The position numbers were made by a program, and so were the translations under genes. DNA of 64,000 nucleotides from Micromonospora sp. ALFpr18c (GTDB taxonomy: Bacteria; Actinomycetota; Actinomycetes; Mycobacteriales; Micromonosporaceae): assembly GCF_008868155.1 (NCBI RefSeq), contig NZ_WBKR01000005.1, positions 16,122 to 80,121 on the forward strand, in the 5' to 3' direction. Positions within the stretch are counted from its first letter, which is position 1. Each line of letters starts with the position of its first letter. Shown piece after piece: positions 39,020-47,967 of the stretch. The notes under the pieces are model-generated. The model had not been told where the DNA came from. It did no database searches and was given only the letters and a program-made list of their open reading frames with translations.

Positions 39020-39045
39020 CCGCCCCTCTCGCGGAAGGCAACCCC

Positions 39046-40548
39046 ATGGCACCACACATCGAACCCGAGATCTGGTTCCTCACCGGCAGCCAAGGCATGT
39101 ACGGCGAGGAGACGCTCCGGCAGGTCGCCGAGCAGTCCCGCCAGATCGCGGCCGCGCTCGACGACTCGCCGCAGATACCCGCCCGCGTGGTCTGGAAGCC
39201 CGTCCTGACCAACAGTGGTGAGATCCTGCAGGTCTGCCGGGACGCCGCCGCCCAGGGCGCTGTCGGGGTCATCGCGTGGATGCACACCTTCTCCCCGGCG
39301 AAGATGTGGATCGCCGGTCTGGACGCGCTGCAGACGCCGCTGCTGCACCTGCACACCCAGGCCAATGTCCTGTTGCCGTGGAACGACATCGACATGGACT
39401 TCATGAACCTGAACCAGGCCGCGCACGGCGACCGCGAGTTCGGGTACATCCAGACCCGTCTCGGTGTCGCCCGCAAGACGGTGGCCGGGCACGTCAGCGA
39501 CCCGCGGGTCAGCGCCCGGGTCGGTGCGTGGGCCCGCGCCGCGCTCGGCTGGTCGGCGATGCGGTCGTTGCGCCTGGCCCGCTTCGGCGACAACATGCGC
39601 GACGTGGCGGTGACCGAGGGCGACAAGGTCGAGGCGGAGCTGCGCTTCGGCGTCTCGGTCAACACCTACGGCGTCAACGACCTGGTCGAGGTGGTCGGCG
39701 AGGTCACCGACGCGCAGGTGGACGAGCTCGTCAAGGAGTACGAGGACACCTACCGCGTCGTGCCGGAGCTGCTCTCCTCGGGTGAGCGGCACGACTCCCT
39801 GCGCTACGCGGCGCGCCTGGAACTCGGCATGCGCGCCTTCCTGGACGCGGGCGGCTTCCGGGCCTTCACCACGAACTTCGAGGACCTCGGTGGTCTGCGT
39901 CAGCTGCCGGGCATCGCCGTGCAGCGGCTGATGGCCGACGGCTACGGCTTCGGTGGTGAGGGCGACTGGAAGACGTCTGTGCTGGTCCGGACCCTCAAGG
40001 CGATGTCGGTGGGGGTAGAGGGCGGCACGTCGTTCATGGAGGACTACACCTACGACCTCACCCCGGGCGAGGAACTGGTGCTCGGTGCCCACATGCTGGA
40101 GGTCTGTCCGACCATCGCGTCCGGCGTGCCGAACGTGGAGATTCATCCGCTGAGCATCGGCGGGCGGGAGGACCCGGTCCGGCTCGTCTTCGACGCCGCG
40201 CCCGGTCCGGCGGTGGTGCTGGGGCTGGCCGACATGGGGGAGCGTTTCCGGCTCGTGGCCAACGAGATCGACGTGGTCGCTCCGCCCCAGCCGCTGCGCC
40301 GGCTGCCGGTGGCCCGCGCCGTCTGGCGGCCGCGACCCGACCTGCCGGGCTCGGCCGAGGCGTGGATCACCGCTGGCGCACCGCATCACACCGTGCTGTC
40401 CCAGGCGGTGGGTGTGGAGGAGTTGCACGACCTGGCCGAGATGAGCCGGACCGAACTCGTCGTCATCGACGCCGACACGCAGCCCCGCCGCTTCGCCGAC
40501 GAGATCCGCTGGAACCAGGCCTACTACCGGTTGGCCCGCGGTTTCTGA
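39046..40548 (+). CDS. araA: L-arabinose isomerase
   Basis: 500 residues, the usual AraA length. Motifs: [20 protein letters not shown] at the start, [30 protein letters not shown], and the metal-site regions [37 protein letters not shown] and [12 protein letters not shown], with the Glu and His ligands in place. It converts L-arabinose to L-ribulose, the first step of the pathway completed by AraB and AraD. ATG 39046 has GGAAGG upstream. It is the last gene of the operon; a strong hairpin follows. Confidence 0.96.
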   Translation: MAPHIEPEIWFLTGSQGMYGEETLRQVAEQSRQIAAALDDSPQIPARVVWKPVLTNSGEILQVCRDAAAQGAVGVIAWMHTFSPAKMWIAGLDALQTPLLHLHTQANVLLPWNDIDMDFMNLNQAAHGDREFGYIQTRLGVARKTVAGHVSDPRVSARVGAWARAALGWSAMRSLRLARFGDNMRDVAVTEGDKVEAELRFGVSVNTYGVNDLVEVVGEVTDAQVDELVKEYEDTYRVVPELLSSGERHDSLRYAARLELGMRAFLDAGGFRAFTTNFEDLGGLRQLPGIAVQRLMADGYGFGGEGDWKTSVLVRTLKAMSVGVEGGTSFMEDYTYDLTPGEELVLGAHMLEVCPTIASGVPNVEIHPLSIGGREDPVRLVFDAAPGPAVVLGLADMGERFRLVANEIDVVAPPQPLRRLPVARAVWRPRPDLPGSAEAWITAGAPHHTVLSQAVGVEELHDLAEMSRTELVVIDADTQPRRFADEIRWNQAYYRLARGF

Positions 40549-40672
40549 GGGCGCGGCTGGCGCACCGGCCTGACCGACTCCGGCGCGCTGGCCCCGGGGG
40601 GTCCGTCTGCCCTGGACGCCCTGGCATCCGGACAGCCGAGTCGCCCCGTGTGAGTCCCCGCCTCCAGTTGCA

Positions 40673-40711
40673 GCGAAGCGTCCGCCCCCGGTTCGGGGGC
40701 GGGCGCTTCGC
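40673..40711 (+). terminator. Terminator of the ara operon
   Basis: 18-bp stem (40673-40690 with 40694-40711, one G-T pair) and a 3-nt loop, 125 bp after the araA stop. The rest of the 40549-41060 gap holds two operator boxes and no gene I can see. Confidence 0.8.
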
Positions 40712-40859
40712 GCTTGTCGCGGTCGCCGGTGTCTCGTGATCGTTGGCAGCTGAGCGACCCGACACGCCGCGCACCGCGCTGCCGAGGTGCCACAGATCGT
40801 CGCGCCGATCCCGTGTGGCCAGCCCAGGCGCTGCCGGATGTTTCGGCTTGACTACGGTC

Positions 40860-40875
40860 ATGTTATCGATAACAT
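40860..40875. promoter_or_regulatory. LacI-type arabinose operator, GH43 gene, box 1
   Basis: Perfect 16-bp palindrome ATGTTATCGATAACAT, with the same 14-bp core as the box at 31309, 185 bp before the GH43 start. Confidence 0.78.
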
Positions 40876-40968
40876 TAAACATCTATCGAGTTCGATGCTT
40901 CCGTCAAGCAGGTCTGGTCCACGCCTTCCCGTCGAGGTCGGCTGGCCCCAGCGGCCTGGCGAGAAGGC

Positions 40969-40982
40969 TGTTAGCGATCACA
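40969..40982. promoter_or_regulatory. LacI-type arabinose operator, GH43 gene, box 2
   Basis: TGTTAGCGATCACA, a less symmetric copy 78 bp before the GH43 start. Two boxes 108 bp apart would permit DNA looping. Confidence 0.55.
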
Positions 40983-41060
40983 TTGACGGTCCATTGAGTC
41001 GACCGGCGATGCGGATGCCGGCCCGGAACGTCCGGCACCTCAGGCCAGCGAAGGAGGATC

Positions 41061-43157
41061 ATGTTTTCCATCGGTCGGGTTCCCCGGGGCGCGCCACGCC
41101 GGCGCGGGTGGATGTCGCGACTCGTGGTCGCCGCGATGGCGGTGGTGGTCGGCGGCGCGGCCGCGGCCGTCGCCCCGTCGCCCGCGTCGGCCGCGACGGT
41201 GGACACCAGTGCCTGGTACGTGCTGGTGAACCGCAACAGCGGCAAGGCGCTGGACGTCTACAACCAGGCGACGAACGACGGCGCGCGCATCACCCAGTGG
41301 GCGCGCAACGACGGCGCCTGGCAGCAGTGGCAGTTCGTGGACTCCGGTGGGGGCAACTACCGGCTCAGGTCGCGCCACTCGGGCAAGGTGCTCGACGTCT
41401 ACAACTTCTCGACCGCCAACGGCGCGTCGATCGTGCAGTGGGCCGACGGCAACGGGACCAACCAGCAGTTCCGGCTGGCCGACTCGGCCGGCGGCTACGT
41501 CCGGTTGATCAACCGGAACAGCAACAGGGTGATGGAGGTGCAGGGCGCCTCGACCGCCGACGGCGGCAACATCGTGCAGTACGACGACTGGGGCGGCACC
41601 AACCAGCAGTGGCAACTCGTGCAGGTCGGCGGGACCACCCCGCCGCCGTCGGGCGGCACGCCGTACTCGAATCCGGTCGTCTGGCAGGACTTCGCCGACG
41701 TCGACATCATCCGGGTGGACAACGCCTACTACCTGTCGGCGTCCACCATGCACTACTCGCCGGGCGCGCCGGTGCTGCGCTCATACGACCTGGTGAACTG
41801 GGAGTTCGCCGGGCACTCCGTACCCCGGCTCGAGTTCGGGTCGAAGTACGACATGAGTGGCGGTAACGCGTACGTCGACGGGATCTGGGCGTCGACGCTG
41901 AACTACCGGCCGAGCAACCGGACGTACTACTGGGCCGGGTGCATCGACTTCGCGCAGACCCACATCTACACCGCGTCCGCCGTCGACGGCACGTGGAGCA
42001 AGCACACCACCATCCCCAACTGCTACTACGACGCCGGGATGCTGATCGACGACAACGACACCATGTACGTGGCATACGGCAACGGCACCATCAGCGTCGC
42101 GCAGCTGTCCGCCGACGGGAAGTCGCAGGTCCGCGCCCAGCAGGTGTACCAGACGCCGTCGAGCATCGGGACGCTGGAGGGCACCCGGTTCTACAAGCGC
42201 AACGGCGCCTACTACATCTGGCTCACCCGGCCGGCCAACGGCCAGTACGTGCTGAAGTCGACGAACGGCCCCTTTGGCCCGTACGAGCAGCGTCAGGTGC
42301 TGCTCAACCTGCCCGGCCCGATCTCCGGTGGCGGCGTGCCACACCAGGGTGGACTGGTGCAGACCCAGAACGGCGACTGGTACTACATGGCCTTCGTCGA
42401 CGCGTACCCCGGTGGTCGGATGCCGGCCATGGCCCCGATCACCTGGACCGGCGACGGCTGGCCCGTGCTGCAGACCGTCAACGGGGCGTGGGGCAGCTCC
42501 TACCCGCGACCGAACCTGCCCGCGGCACCGCGGGCGGTGAAACCGCTCACCGGCACCGACACGTTCGCCGGCGCCACCCTCGGCCCGCAGTGGGAGTGGA
42601 ACCACAACCCGGACAACAGCCGGTGGTCGGTCAACAACGGGCTGAACCTGCAGACCGCCACCGTCACCGGCGACCTGTACGCCGCGCGCAACACGTTGAC
42701 GCACCGGATCCAGGGCCCCACCTCCACCGCCACCATCGAGCTGGACTACTCCACCATGCGCGACGGTGACCGCACCGGCCTGGCGGTGCTGCGCAACTCG
42801 TCCGCCTGGATCGGGGTCCGGCGCGACAACGGCTCGACGAGGCTGGTCATGCAGAACGGCCTCACGATGGACGGCAACTGGAACACCACCAGCACCGGCA
42901 GCGAGGTGGCGAGCACCGCCGTCTCCGGTGGCCGGATCTGGTTGCGGGCCAACGCCGACATCAGACCCGGGTCCGGTCGGCAGGCCCGCTTCTCGTACAG
43001 CACCGACGGCGTGAACTTCACCTCGTTCGGCAACGCCCTGACCCTCGCCAACAACTGGCAGTTCTTCATGGGCTACCGGTTCGCCATCTTCAACCACGCC
43101 ACGCAGGCGCTCGGTGGCGCGGTCACGGTGCGCCGATTCGATCTCACGACACCGTGA
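41061..43157 (+). CDS. Secreted GH43 arabinosidase/xylosidase with N-terminal ricin-type lectin module
   Basis: 698 residues. A long signal peptide (cleavage near ASA, about 44) is followed by a CBM13-like beta-trefoil (about 47-190) with three NRNSGKALDV-type repeats ending in QQWQ. The GH43 five-bladed propeller (about 205-480) has the base Asp in FADVDIIRVD, the pKa Asp in YYDAGMLID and the acid Glu in GTLEGTRFY. The last 190 residues are a concanavalin-like domain as in GH43 beta-xylosidases. It cleaves arabinofuranosyl or xylosyl side chains or arabinan outside the cell; the arabinose operators favour an arabinan-type substrate (inference). ATG 41061 follows AAGGAGG. Confidence 0.88.
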   Translation: MFSIGRVPRGAPRRRGWMSRLVVAAMAVVVGGAAAAVAPSPASAATVDTSAWYVLVNRNSGKALDVYNQATNDGARITQWARNDGAWQQWQFVDSGGGNYRLRSRHSGKVLDVYNFSTANGASIVQWADGNGTNQQFRLADSAGGYVRLINRNSNRVMEVQGASTADGGNIVQYDDWGGTNQQWQLVQVGGTTPPPSGGTPYSNPVVWQDFADVDIIRVDNAYYLSASTMHYSPGAPVLRSYDLVNWEFAGHSVPRLEFGSKYDMSGGNAYVDGIWASTLNYRPSNRTYYWAGCIDFAQTHIYTASAVDGTWSKHTTIPNCYYDAGMLIDDNDTMYVAYGNGTISVAQLSADGKSQVRAQQVYQTPSSIGTLEGTRFYKRNGAYYIWLTRPANGQYVLKSTNGPFGPYEQRQVLLNLPGPISGGGVPHQGGLVQTQNGDWYYMAFVDAYPGGRMPAMAPITWTGDGWPVLQTVNGAWGSSYPRPNLPAAPRAVKPLTGTDTFAGATLGPQWEWNHNPDNSRWSVNNGLNLQTATVTGDLYAARNTLTHRIQGPTSTATIELDYSTMRDGDRTGLAVLRNSSAWIGVRRDNGSTRLVMQNGLTMDGNWNTTSTGSEVASTAVSGGRIWLRANADIRPGSGRQARFSYSTDGVNFTSFGNALTLANNWQFFMGYRFAIFNHATQALGGAVTVRRFDLTTP

Positions 43158-43550
43158 CACCAGTCACAGGACGACCGGTGGACCGGTGGTGGGCCTGACC
43201 GCGTACCCGCCCGGCAGGTGAAGCCCACGTCACCGCGACGTACCGCCGCCGGCCTGCTCCATGCCCTGTCCCCGGGGCGTGCGGCGGGCCGGCGGTCGCG
43301 TCCGGCGGGCGCCGCACGCCGGATCCCGTGTGCCCGCTTGAGGAGTACGCCGCGAAAGCGTCGCGGATGTTCCCTTCGCGCCGCACGCCGCGCCGCTGTC
43401 GGGGGCCGTGGCTGGCGTAGACTGTCGGCGATCCAGCGCTGGTCACCTGGGATTCAGCACCAACGTGGTGGCTGAGCGAGGGGATCGGGCCGGGCCGCTC
43501 CAGTCGACGTCGGCGGGGCCGCGGGCCGGAGATGTAGCGGGGGGAGTGAA
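43158..43550. other. Gene-free stretch upstream of the LacI regulator
   Basis: 393 bp without a supportable gene. It holds no copy of the TGTKAKCG-type box. A TAGACT hexamer at 43418-43423 could be a -10 element, but no good -35 partner is seen. Confidence 0.4.
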
Positions 43551-44558
43551 ATGGCCGTCCACGGTCCCGCGATGACGGACGTTGCTCGTCTCGCCGGTGT
43601 CTCCCATCAGACGGTGTCGCGGGTGCTCAACGGGCACCCCAACGTCCGCGAGCAGACCCGGCTGCGGGTGCGGGCGGCGATCGCCGAGCTCGGCTACCGC
43701 CCGAACGGCGCGGCACGCGCGCTGGTGACCGGCCGGTCGCAGGTCATCGGTGTGGTCGCACAGAACACGACCCTCTACGGTCCGGCGTCACTGCTGGCCG
43801 CGTTGGAGCAGACGGCCGCGGAGGAGGGTTTCGCGGTCAGCGTGGGCAGCGTCCGTAACCTGGACCACCGTTCCATCTCGGCGGCCGTCGAGCGGCACCT
43901 GTCGCACCGGGTCGCCGGGATCGTGGTCATCGCGCCGGTCGAGTCGGCCGGTGAGGCGCTGGAACGCCTGCCGCAGGACGTCCCGCTGGTGACGGTCGAC
44001 GGTGACCCGAGCCGGCCGGTGCCACTGGTGACGGTCGATCAGGTGGCGGGCGCCCGGGCGGCGACGCAGCATCTGCTCGACGCGGGGCATCGCACCGTCT
44101 GGCACGTCTCCGGGCCGTCGGACTGGTTCGACAGCGTCGGCCGCATCGACGGCTGGCGGGAGGCGCTGCTGGCCGCGGGGACGGATCCGCCGCCGCTGAT
44201 GCCGGGGGACTGGTCCGCGGCGTCGGGTTACCGGTGCGGGCAGATGTTGGCGCGGATGCCGGAGGTCACCGCGGTCTTCACCGCCAACGACCACCTCGCG
44301 CTGGGCGTGCTGCGGGCGTTGCACGAGTTCGGCCGACGTGTGCCGGACGACATCAGCGTGGTCGGCTTCGACGACGTGCCCGAGGCCGCGTACTTCATCC
44401 CGCCGTTGACCACCGTTCGACCGGACTTCGACGCGGTGGCGCGGGCGAGTCTGCAAATGCTGCTGGCCCAGATCGAGTCGGGCACCGGCGGCGCGTTGCG
44501 GCAGAGCGTCGCCCCGACCCTGGTCTCCCGGGACAGCGTCGCCCCGCCACGCCGCTGA
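43551..44558 (+). CDS. LacI-family transcriptional regulator (candidate arabinose repressor)
   Basis: 335 residues. The N-terminal helix-turn-helix and hinge are complete: MTDVARLAGVSHQTVSRVLNGHPNVREQTRLRVRAAIAELGYRPNGAARALVTGRS. A periplasmic-binding-protein-like effector domain follows, with the conserved VTVDQVAGARAATQHLLDAGH, WHVSGP, a TANDHLALGVLRALHEFGRRVPDDISVVGFDD block and PPLTTVRPDF. It lies between the GH43 and GH27 genes, amid all seven TGTKAKCG-type boxes, so it is the best candidate for the protein that binds them, with arabinose or an arabino-oligosaccharide as inducer (inference). ATG 43551 follows GGGGGGAG. No box precedes its own gene. Confidence 0.88.
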   Translation: MAVHGPAMTDVARLAGVSHQTVSRVLNGHPNVREQTRLRVRAAIAELGYRPNGAARALVTGRSQVIGVVAQNTTLYGPASLLAALEQTAAEEGFAVSVGSVRNLDHRSISAAVERHLSHRVAGIVVIAPVESAGEALERLPQDVPLVTVDGDPSRPVPLVTVDQVAGARAATQHLLDAGHRTVWHVSGPSDWFDSVGRIDGWREALLAAGTDPPPLMPGDWSAASGYRCGQMLARMPEVTAVFTANDHLALGVLRALHEFGRRVPDDISVVGFDDVPEAAYFIPPLTTVRPDFDAVARASLQMLLAQIESGTGGALRQSVAPTLVSRDSVAPPRR

Positions 44559-44694
44559 CCGACCGATCCGGGTCAATTCATCATGCCGTGACGTCGATCG
44601 ATAACTGATCGCGCCCAGAAAATGACGTTCGCCGATTCGTCCAGGCGTAACTATTGAACGAGCGGAAATCCCCCCGTAACATGATGGCCGTCAC

Positions 44695-44708
44695 TGTTAG
44701 CGTTAACA
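44695..44708. promoter_or_regulatory. LacI-type arabinose operator, GH27 gene
   Basis: TGTTAGCGTTAACA, one mismatch from perfect symmetry, 75 bp before the GH27 start. Confidence 0.72.
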
Positions 44709-44783
44709 ACATTGGTGCCCAGCTATCGGTCCACGGGTCAGCGATCCTCGTCGTGAGGCGGGCGCCACCGACAAGGAGGCTCG

Positions 44784-46430
44784 ATGAACCGCATCGCCCG
44801 AGGTCGTCGTTGGGGAAGCGTACTGGCGGCCGGACTGCTGCTGGCCGGCGCCCTGGTCGGCCTCCGCGCCCCCGCGGCGCAGGCGTTGGAGAACGGGGTG
44901 GCCCGCACGCCCCCGATGGGCTGGAATTCGTGGAACTCGTTCGGCTGCAACATCAACGAGGGGCTGATCCGGCAGACAGCGGACGCGATCGTCAGCGGCG
45001 GAATGCGCGACCTGGGTTACCAGTACGTGGTGGTCGACGACTGCTGGTTCAACCCGAACCGGGACGCGTCCGGCAACATCCAGGGCGACCCCGGCCGGTT
45101 CCCCAGCGGGATGAAGGCGCTCGGCGACTACCTGCACGCCCGGGGCCTGAAGTTCGGCCTCTACCAGGTGCCGGTCGACAAGACCTGCGCGCAGTACTTC
45201 GGCTCCTACCCCGGCGCCACCGGCAGCCGGGGTCACGAGGTGCAGGACGCCCGCCAGTTCGCCGCCTGGGGTGTCGACTTCCTCAAGTACGACTGGTGCT
45301 CGCCGGAGGGCAGCATCACCGACCAGGTGACCACCTTCGCCAAGATGCGCGACGCGCTGGCCGCCACCGGCCGGCCGATCGTCTACAGCATCAACCCCAA
45401 CAGCATCCACGCGAAGACCGGCCCACAGCGCAACTGGGGCGACGTGGCGAACATGTGGCGTACCACCGAGGACATCACCAACGCGTGGGACACCGGCCAG
45501 ACCAACGGCTATCCGATGGGCATCCAGAACATCATCAACGTGACCGTTCCGCTGGCGTCGTACGCGAGGCCGGGTGGGTTCAACGACCCGGACATGATGG
45601 AGGTCGGTCGCGGTGGCATGAACGACACGGAGATGCGCAGCCACTTCGCGATGTGGGCGATCATGGCCTCGCCGCTGATCGCCGGCAACGACGTGCGGAA
45701 CATGAACGCCGCGACGCAGACCATCCTCAAGAACGCCAACCTGATCGCGATCAACCAGGACTCGCTCGGGTTGCAGGCGACGCAGGTGTCGTTCGACGGC
45801 ACGCGTCGGGTGCTGGCCAAGCGTCTCGCCAACGGTGACGTCGCGGTCGCCCTGTTCAACCAGGGCGGCTCGACGACGACGATCTCGACGACGGCCGCCG
45901 CCATCGGCAAGTCGGGCACGTCGTTCACGCTGGTGGACGCCTGGACCGGTGGCACCAGCTCCAGCGGCGGGGCCATCAGTGCCAGCGTCCCCGCGCACGG
46001 CACGGTGGTGTTCCGGGTCAGTGGGGGCGGCACGACGACCCCGCCGCCGACCACGTCGAGCGCGCTCGTCAGCGCCGCCTCCGGCCGCTGCCTGGACGTG
46101 CCGAACAGCAACACGAGCAACGGCACCCAGCCGGTGATCTGGGACTGCAACGGCGCCCCCAACCAGAGCTGGACCGTGAACGGGCAGACCCTGCAGTCCC
46201 TCGGCAAGTGCCTGGACGCGCCCCTCAACGCCACGGCCGGCGCCAAGGTGCAGCTCTGGGACTGCAACGGTGGGGCCAACCAGCGGTGGACCCTGAACGC
46301 CAGCGGCACGATCAGCGGCGCGCAGTCCGGGCTCTGCCTGGACGTCAACAACAACGGCACGGCCAACGGCACCACGGTGATCCTCTGGACCTGCACCGCG
46401 GCGGCGAACCAGCGGTGGTCGCAGCGGTAG
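44784..46430 (+). CDS. Secreted GH27 enzyme (alpha-galactosidase or beta-L-arabinopyranosidase) with C-terminal CBM13
   Basis: 548 residues. Signal peptide to about 35 (PAAQA). The GH27 TIM barrel has TPPMGWNSWNSFGC, VVVDDCW, the nucleophile D170 in DFLKYDWC and the acid D270 in GGFNDPDMMEVG, then a beta-sandwich to about 415. A Thr/Pro linker leads to a ricin-type module with CLDVPN, IWDCNG and QRW repeats, close to that of the GH54 gene at the left edge. GH27 holds alpha-galactosidases and also actinobacterial beta-L-arabinopyranosidases. The YQVPVDKTC segment differs from the usual YSDAG of alpha-galactosidases, and the arabinose-type operator upstream makes arabinopyranosidase possible. 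Confidence 0.85.
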   Translation: MNRIARGRRWGSVLAAGLLLAGALVGLRAPAAQALENGVARTPPMGWNSWNSFGCNINEGLIRQTADAIVSGGMRDLGYQYVVVDDCWFNPNRDASGNIQGDPGRFPSGMKALGDYLHARGLKFGLYQVPVDKTCAQYFGSYPGATGSRGHEVQDARQFAAWGVDFLKYDWCSPEGSITDQVTTFAKMRDALAATGRPIVYSINPNSIHAKTGPQRNWGDVANMWRTTEDITNAWDTGQTNGYPMGIQNIINVTVPLASYARPGGFNDPDMMEVGRGGMNDTEMRSHFAMWAIMASPLIAGNDVRNMNAATQTILKNANLIAINQDSLGLQATQVSFDGTRRVLAKRLANGDVAVALFNQGGSTTTISTTAAAIGKSGTSFTLVDAWTGGTSSSGGAISASVPAHGTVVFRVSGGGTTTPPPTTSSALVSAASGRCLDVPNSNTSNGTQPVIWDCNGAPNQSWTVNGQTLQSLGKCLDAPLNATAGAKVQLWDCNGGANQRWTLNASGTISGAQSGLCLDVNNNGTANGTTVILWTCTAAANQRWSQR

Positions 46431-46491
46431 CCGATCGGCTCCGCCGCCCGACCGGCCCGCGGCGGGCCACCTGAACCGCCGGCAGTGCGGG

Positions 46492-46523
46492 TGCCCGCGG
46501 ACGACGATCGTCGTCCGCGGGCA
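46492..46523 (+). terminator. Perfect 32-bp palindrome after the GH27 gene
   Basis: Two perfectly complementary 16-base arms (46492-46507 and 46508-46523) with no spacer, 61 bp after the GH27 stop. It probably works as a terminator; a very long protein-binding palindrome is the alternative. Confidence 0.65.
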
Positions 46524-46669
46524 TCGGTCTGCGCCCGACGCCCGCCCGACGCCGGTGCAGCGCCGCGACCTGCGCATCGGGCGGATCGGTCCGCCGGCGA
46601 CGCGTGCGCGGGCGCCTCCGTTACGAGACCGTGACACCGGTATTTCGGATGAGGTGTTGACGTGCCCTA

Positions 46670-46683
46670 TGTGAGCGCTAACA
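46670..46683. promoter_or_regulatory. LacI-type arabinose operator, chvE-mmsAB operon
   Basis: TGTGAGCGCTAACA, with a perfect AGCGCT centre, 61 bp before the chvE start. Confidence 0.74.
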
Positions 46684-46744
46684 CTACCCGAAAGGTGACA
46701 GTTGGCCCCGGCACTCGACGGGGGAGTCCAGAGAGGAGAGGCCC

Positions 46745-47887
46745 GTGGGCAGGAGATTCCTGGTTGCTCTCGGCAGCGCGGTGCTGGCGCTAAGCCTGGC
46801 GGCATGCAGTGGCGAGGGTGCGGGCGGCAGTGGGGACAAGAGCGGGGACAAGCCCGGCGACCTGACCATCGGCGTCTCGATGCCGACCCAGACCTCCGAG
46901 CGCTGGATCGCCGACGGCAACGCGGTCAAGCAGAAGCTCGAGGCCAAGGGCTACAAGGTCGAGCTCCAGTACGCCGGCGACGACATCCCCACCCAGTCGC
47001 AGCAGGTCGACCAGATGATCACCCAGGGCGCGGACGTCCTGGTCATCGCCGCGATCGACGGCACCGCCCTCAACAGCCAGTTGCAGGCCGCCGCCGCCGC
47101 GAAGATCCCGGTCATCTCGTACGACCGGCTGATCCGCGGCAGCAAGGACGTCGACTTCTACGTCAGCTTCGACAACTACAAGGTCGGCGTCGCCCAGGGC
47201 ACCGCGCTGCTCGTCGGCCTCGGCCTGCTGAACAAGGACGGCTCGAAGGGCACGGCGAAGGGCCCGTTCAACGTCGAGCTGTTCGCGGGCTCGCTGGACG
47301 ACAACAACACGCAGTACTTCTTCGGCGGCGCGATGGACACGCTGAAGCCGTTCATCGACAACGGCACGCTGATCGTGAAGTCCAAGCAGACCACCCCCGA
47401 GCAGGTGGCCATCCTGCGGTGGCAGCAGGAGACCGCGCAGAAGCGGATGGAGAACCTGCTCACCTCCAGCTACAACGACGGCTCGAAGGTCGACGGCGTG
47501 CTGTCGCCGTACGACGGCATCTCCCGCGGCATCATCACCGCCCTGCAGAACGCCGGCTACGGCAGCGGCGCGAAGAAGCTCCCGGTGGTGACCGGCCAGG
47601 ACGCCGAGATCGCGTCGATCAAGCTGATCAACGACGGGGTGCAGAACTCCACGGTCTTCAAGGACACCCGCCTGCTCGCCGAGCAGGCCGTGAACGCCGC
47701 CGAGGCGTTCCTGCAGAAGAAGCAGCCGCAGGCCAACGACACGCAGACGTACAACAACGGCGTCAAGGTCGTCCCGGCGTACCTGCTGCCGATCGCGACC
47801 GTCTACAAGGACGACATCAAGGCTACGCTGATCGACTCCGGCTACTGGACGGCGGAAGAGGTCGCCGCCGGTCAGGCCAAGAAGTAG
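46745..47887 (+). CDS. chvE: Multiple-sugar ABC transporter substrate-binding lipoprotein, ChvE type
   Basis: 380 residues. Lipobox LSLAAC (C21). The binding domain begins TIGVSMPTQTSERWIADGNAVKQKLEAKGYKVELQYAGDDIPTQSQQVDQMI and includes IDGTALNSQL, SYDRLI, ELFAGSLDDNNTQYFF and VLSPYDGISRGIITALQ, all characteristic of ChvE, which binds arabinose, galactose, glucose and xylose. The GTG start at 46745 follows GAGAGGAG. It heads an operon with the matching ATPase and permease, under the same type of operator as araB. This suggests arabinose uptake as monomer, alongside the YtfQ-type importer. Confidence 0.88.
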   Translation: MGRRFLVALGSAVLALSLAACSGEGAGGSGDKSGDKPGDLTIGVSMPTQTSERWIADGNAVKQKLEAKGYKVELQYAGDDIPTQSQQVDQMITQGADVLVIAAIDGTALNSQLQAAAAAKIPVISYDRLIRGSKDVDFYVSFDNYKVGVAQGTALLVGLGLLNKDGSKGTAKGPFNVELFAGSLDDNNTQYFFGGAMDTLKPFIDNGTLIVKSKQTTPEQVAILRWQQETAQKRMENLLTSSYNDGSKVDGVLSPYDGISRGIITALQNAGYGSGAKKLPVVTGQDAEIASIKLINDGVQNSTVFKDTRLLAEQAVNAAEAFLQKKQPQANDTQTYNNGVKVVPAYLLPIATVYKDDIKATLIDSGYWTAEEVAAGQAKK

Positions 47888-47893
47888 ACCACC

Positions 47894-47927
47894 CGTCGGG
47901 CTCGGCGGGTGACCGCCGAGCCCGACG
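47894..47927 (+). promoter_or_regulatory. Hairpin between chvE and mmsA
   Basis: Perfect 15-bp stem (47894-47908 with 47913-47927) and a 4-nt loop, 6 bp after the chvE stop. It probably acts as an attenuator or mRNA-stabilising structure that keeps the binding protein in excess. Confidence 0.65.
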
Positions 47928-47967
47928 CCGTGGCGTACCACGTCCGACCTGACAGAGGACAGTGACC

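Noticed and set aside
43144..43446. 100-codon minus-strand frame in the gap before the LacI gene
   Set aside because: No RBS, no motif, Arg/Gly/Ser-rich composition; treated as non-coding.
46551..46744. Possible small gene before chvE
   Set aside because: Only the operator box, an RBS and non-coding GC-rich sequence are seen.
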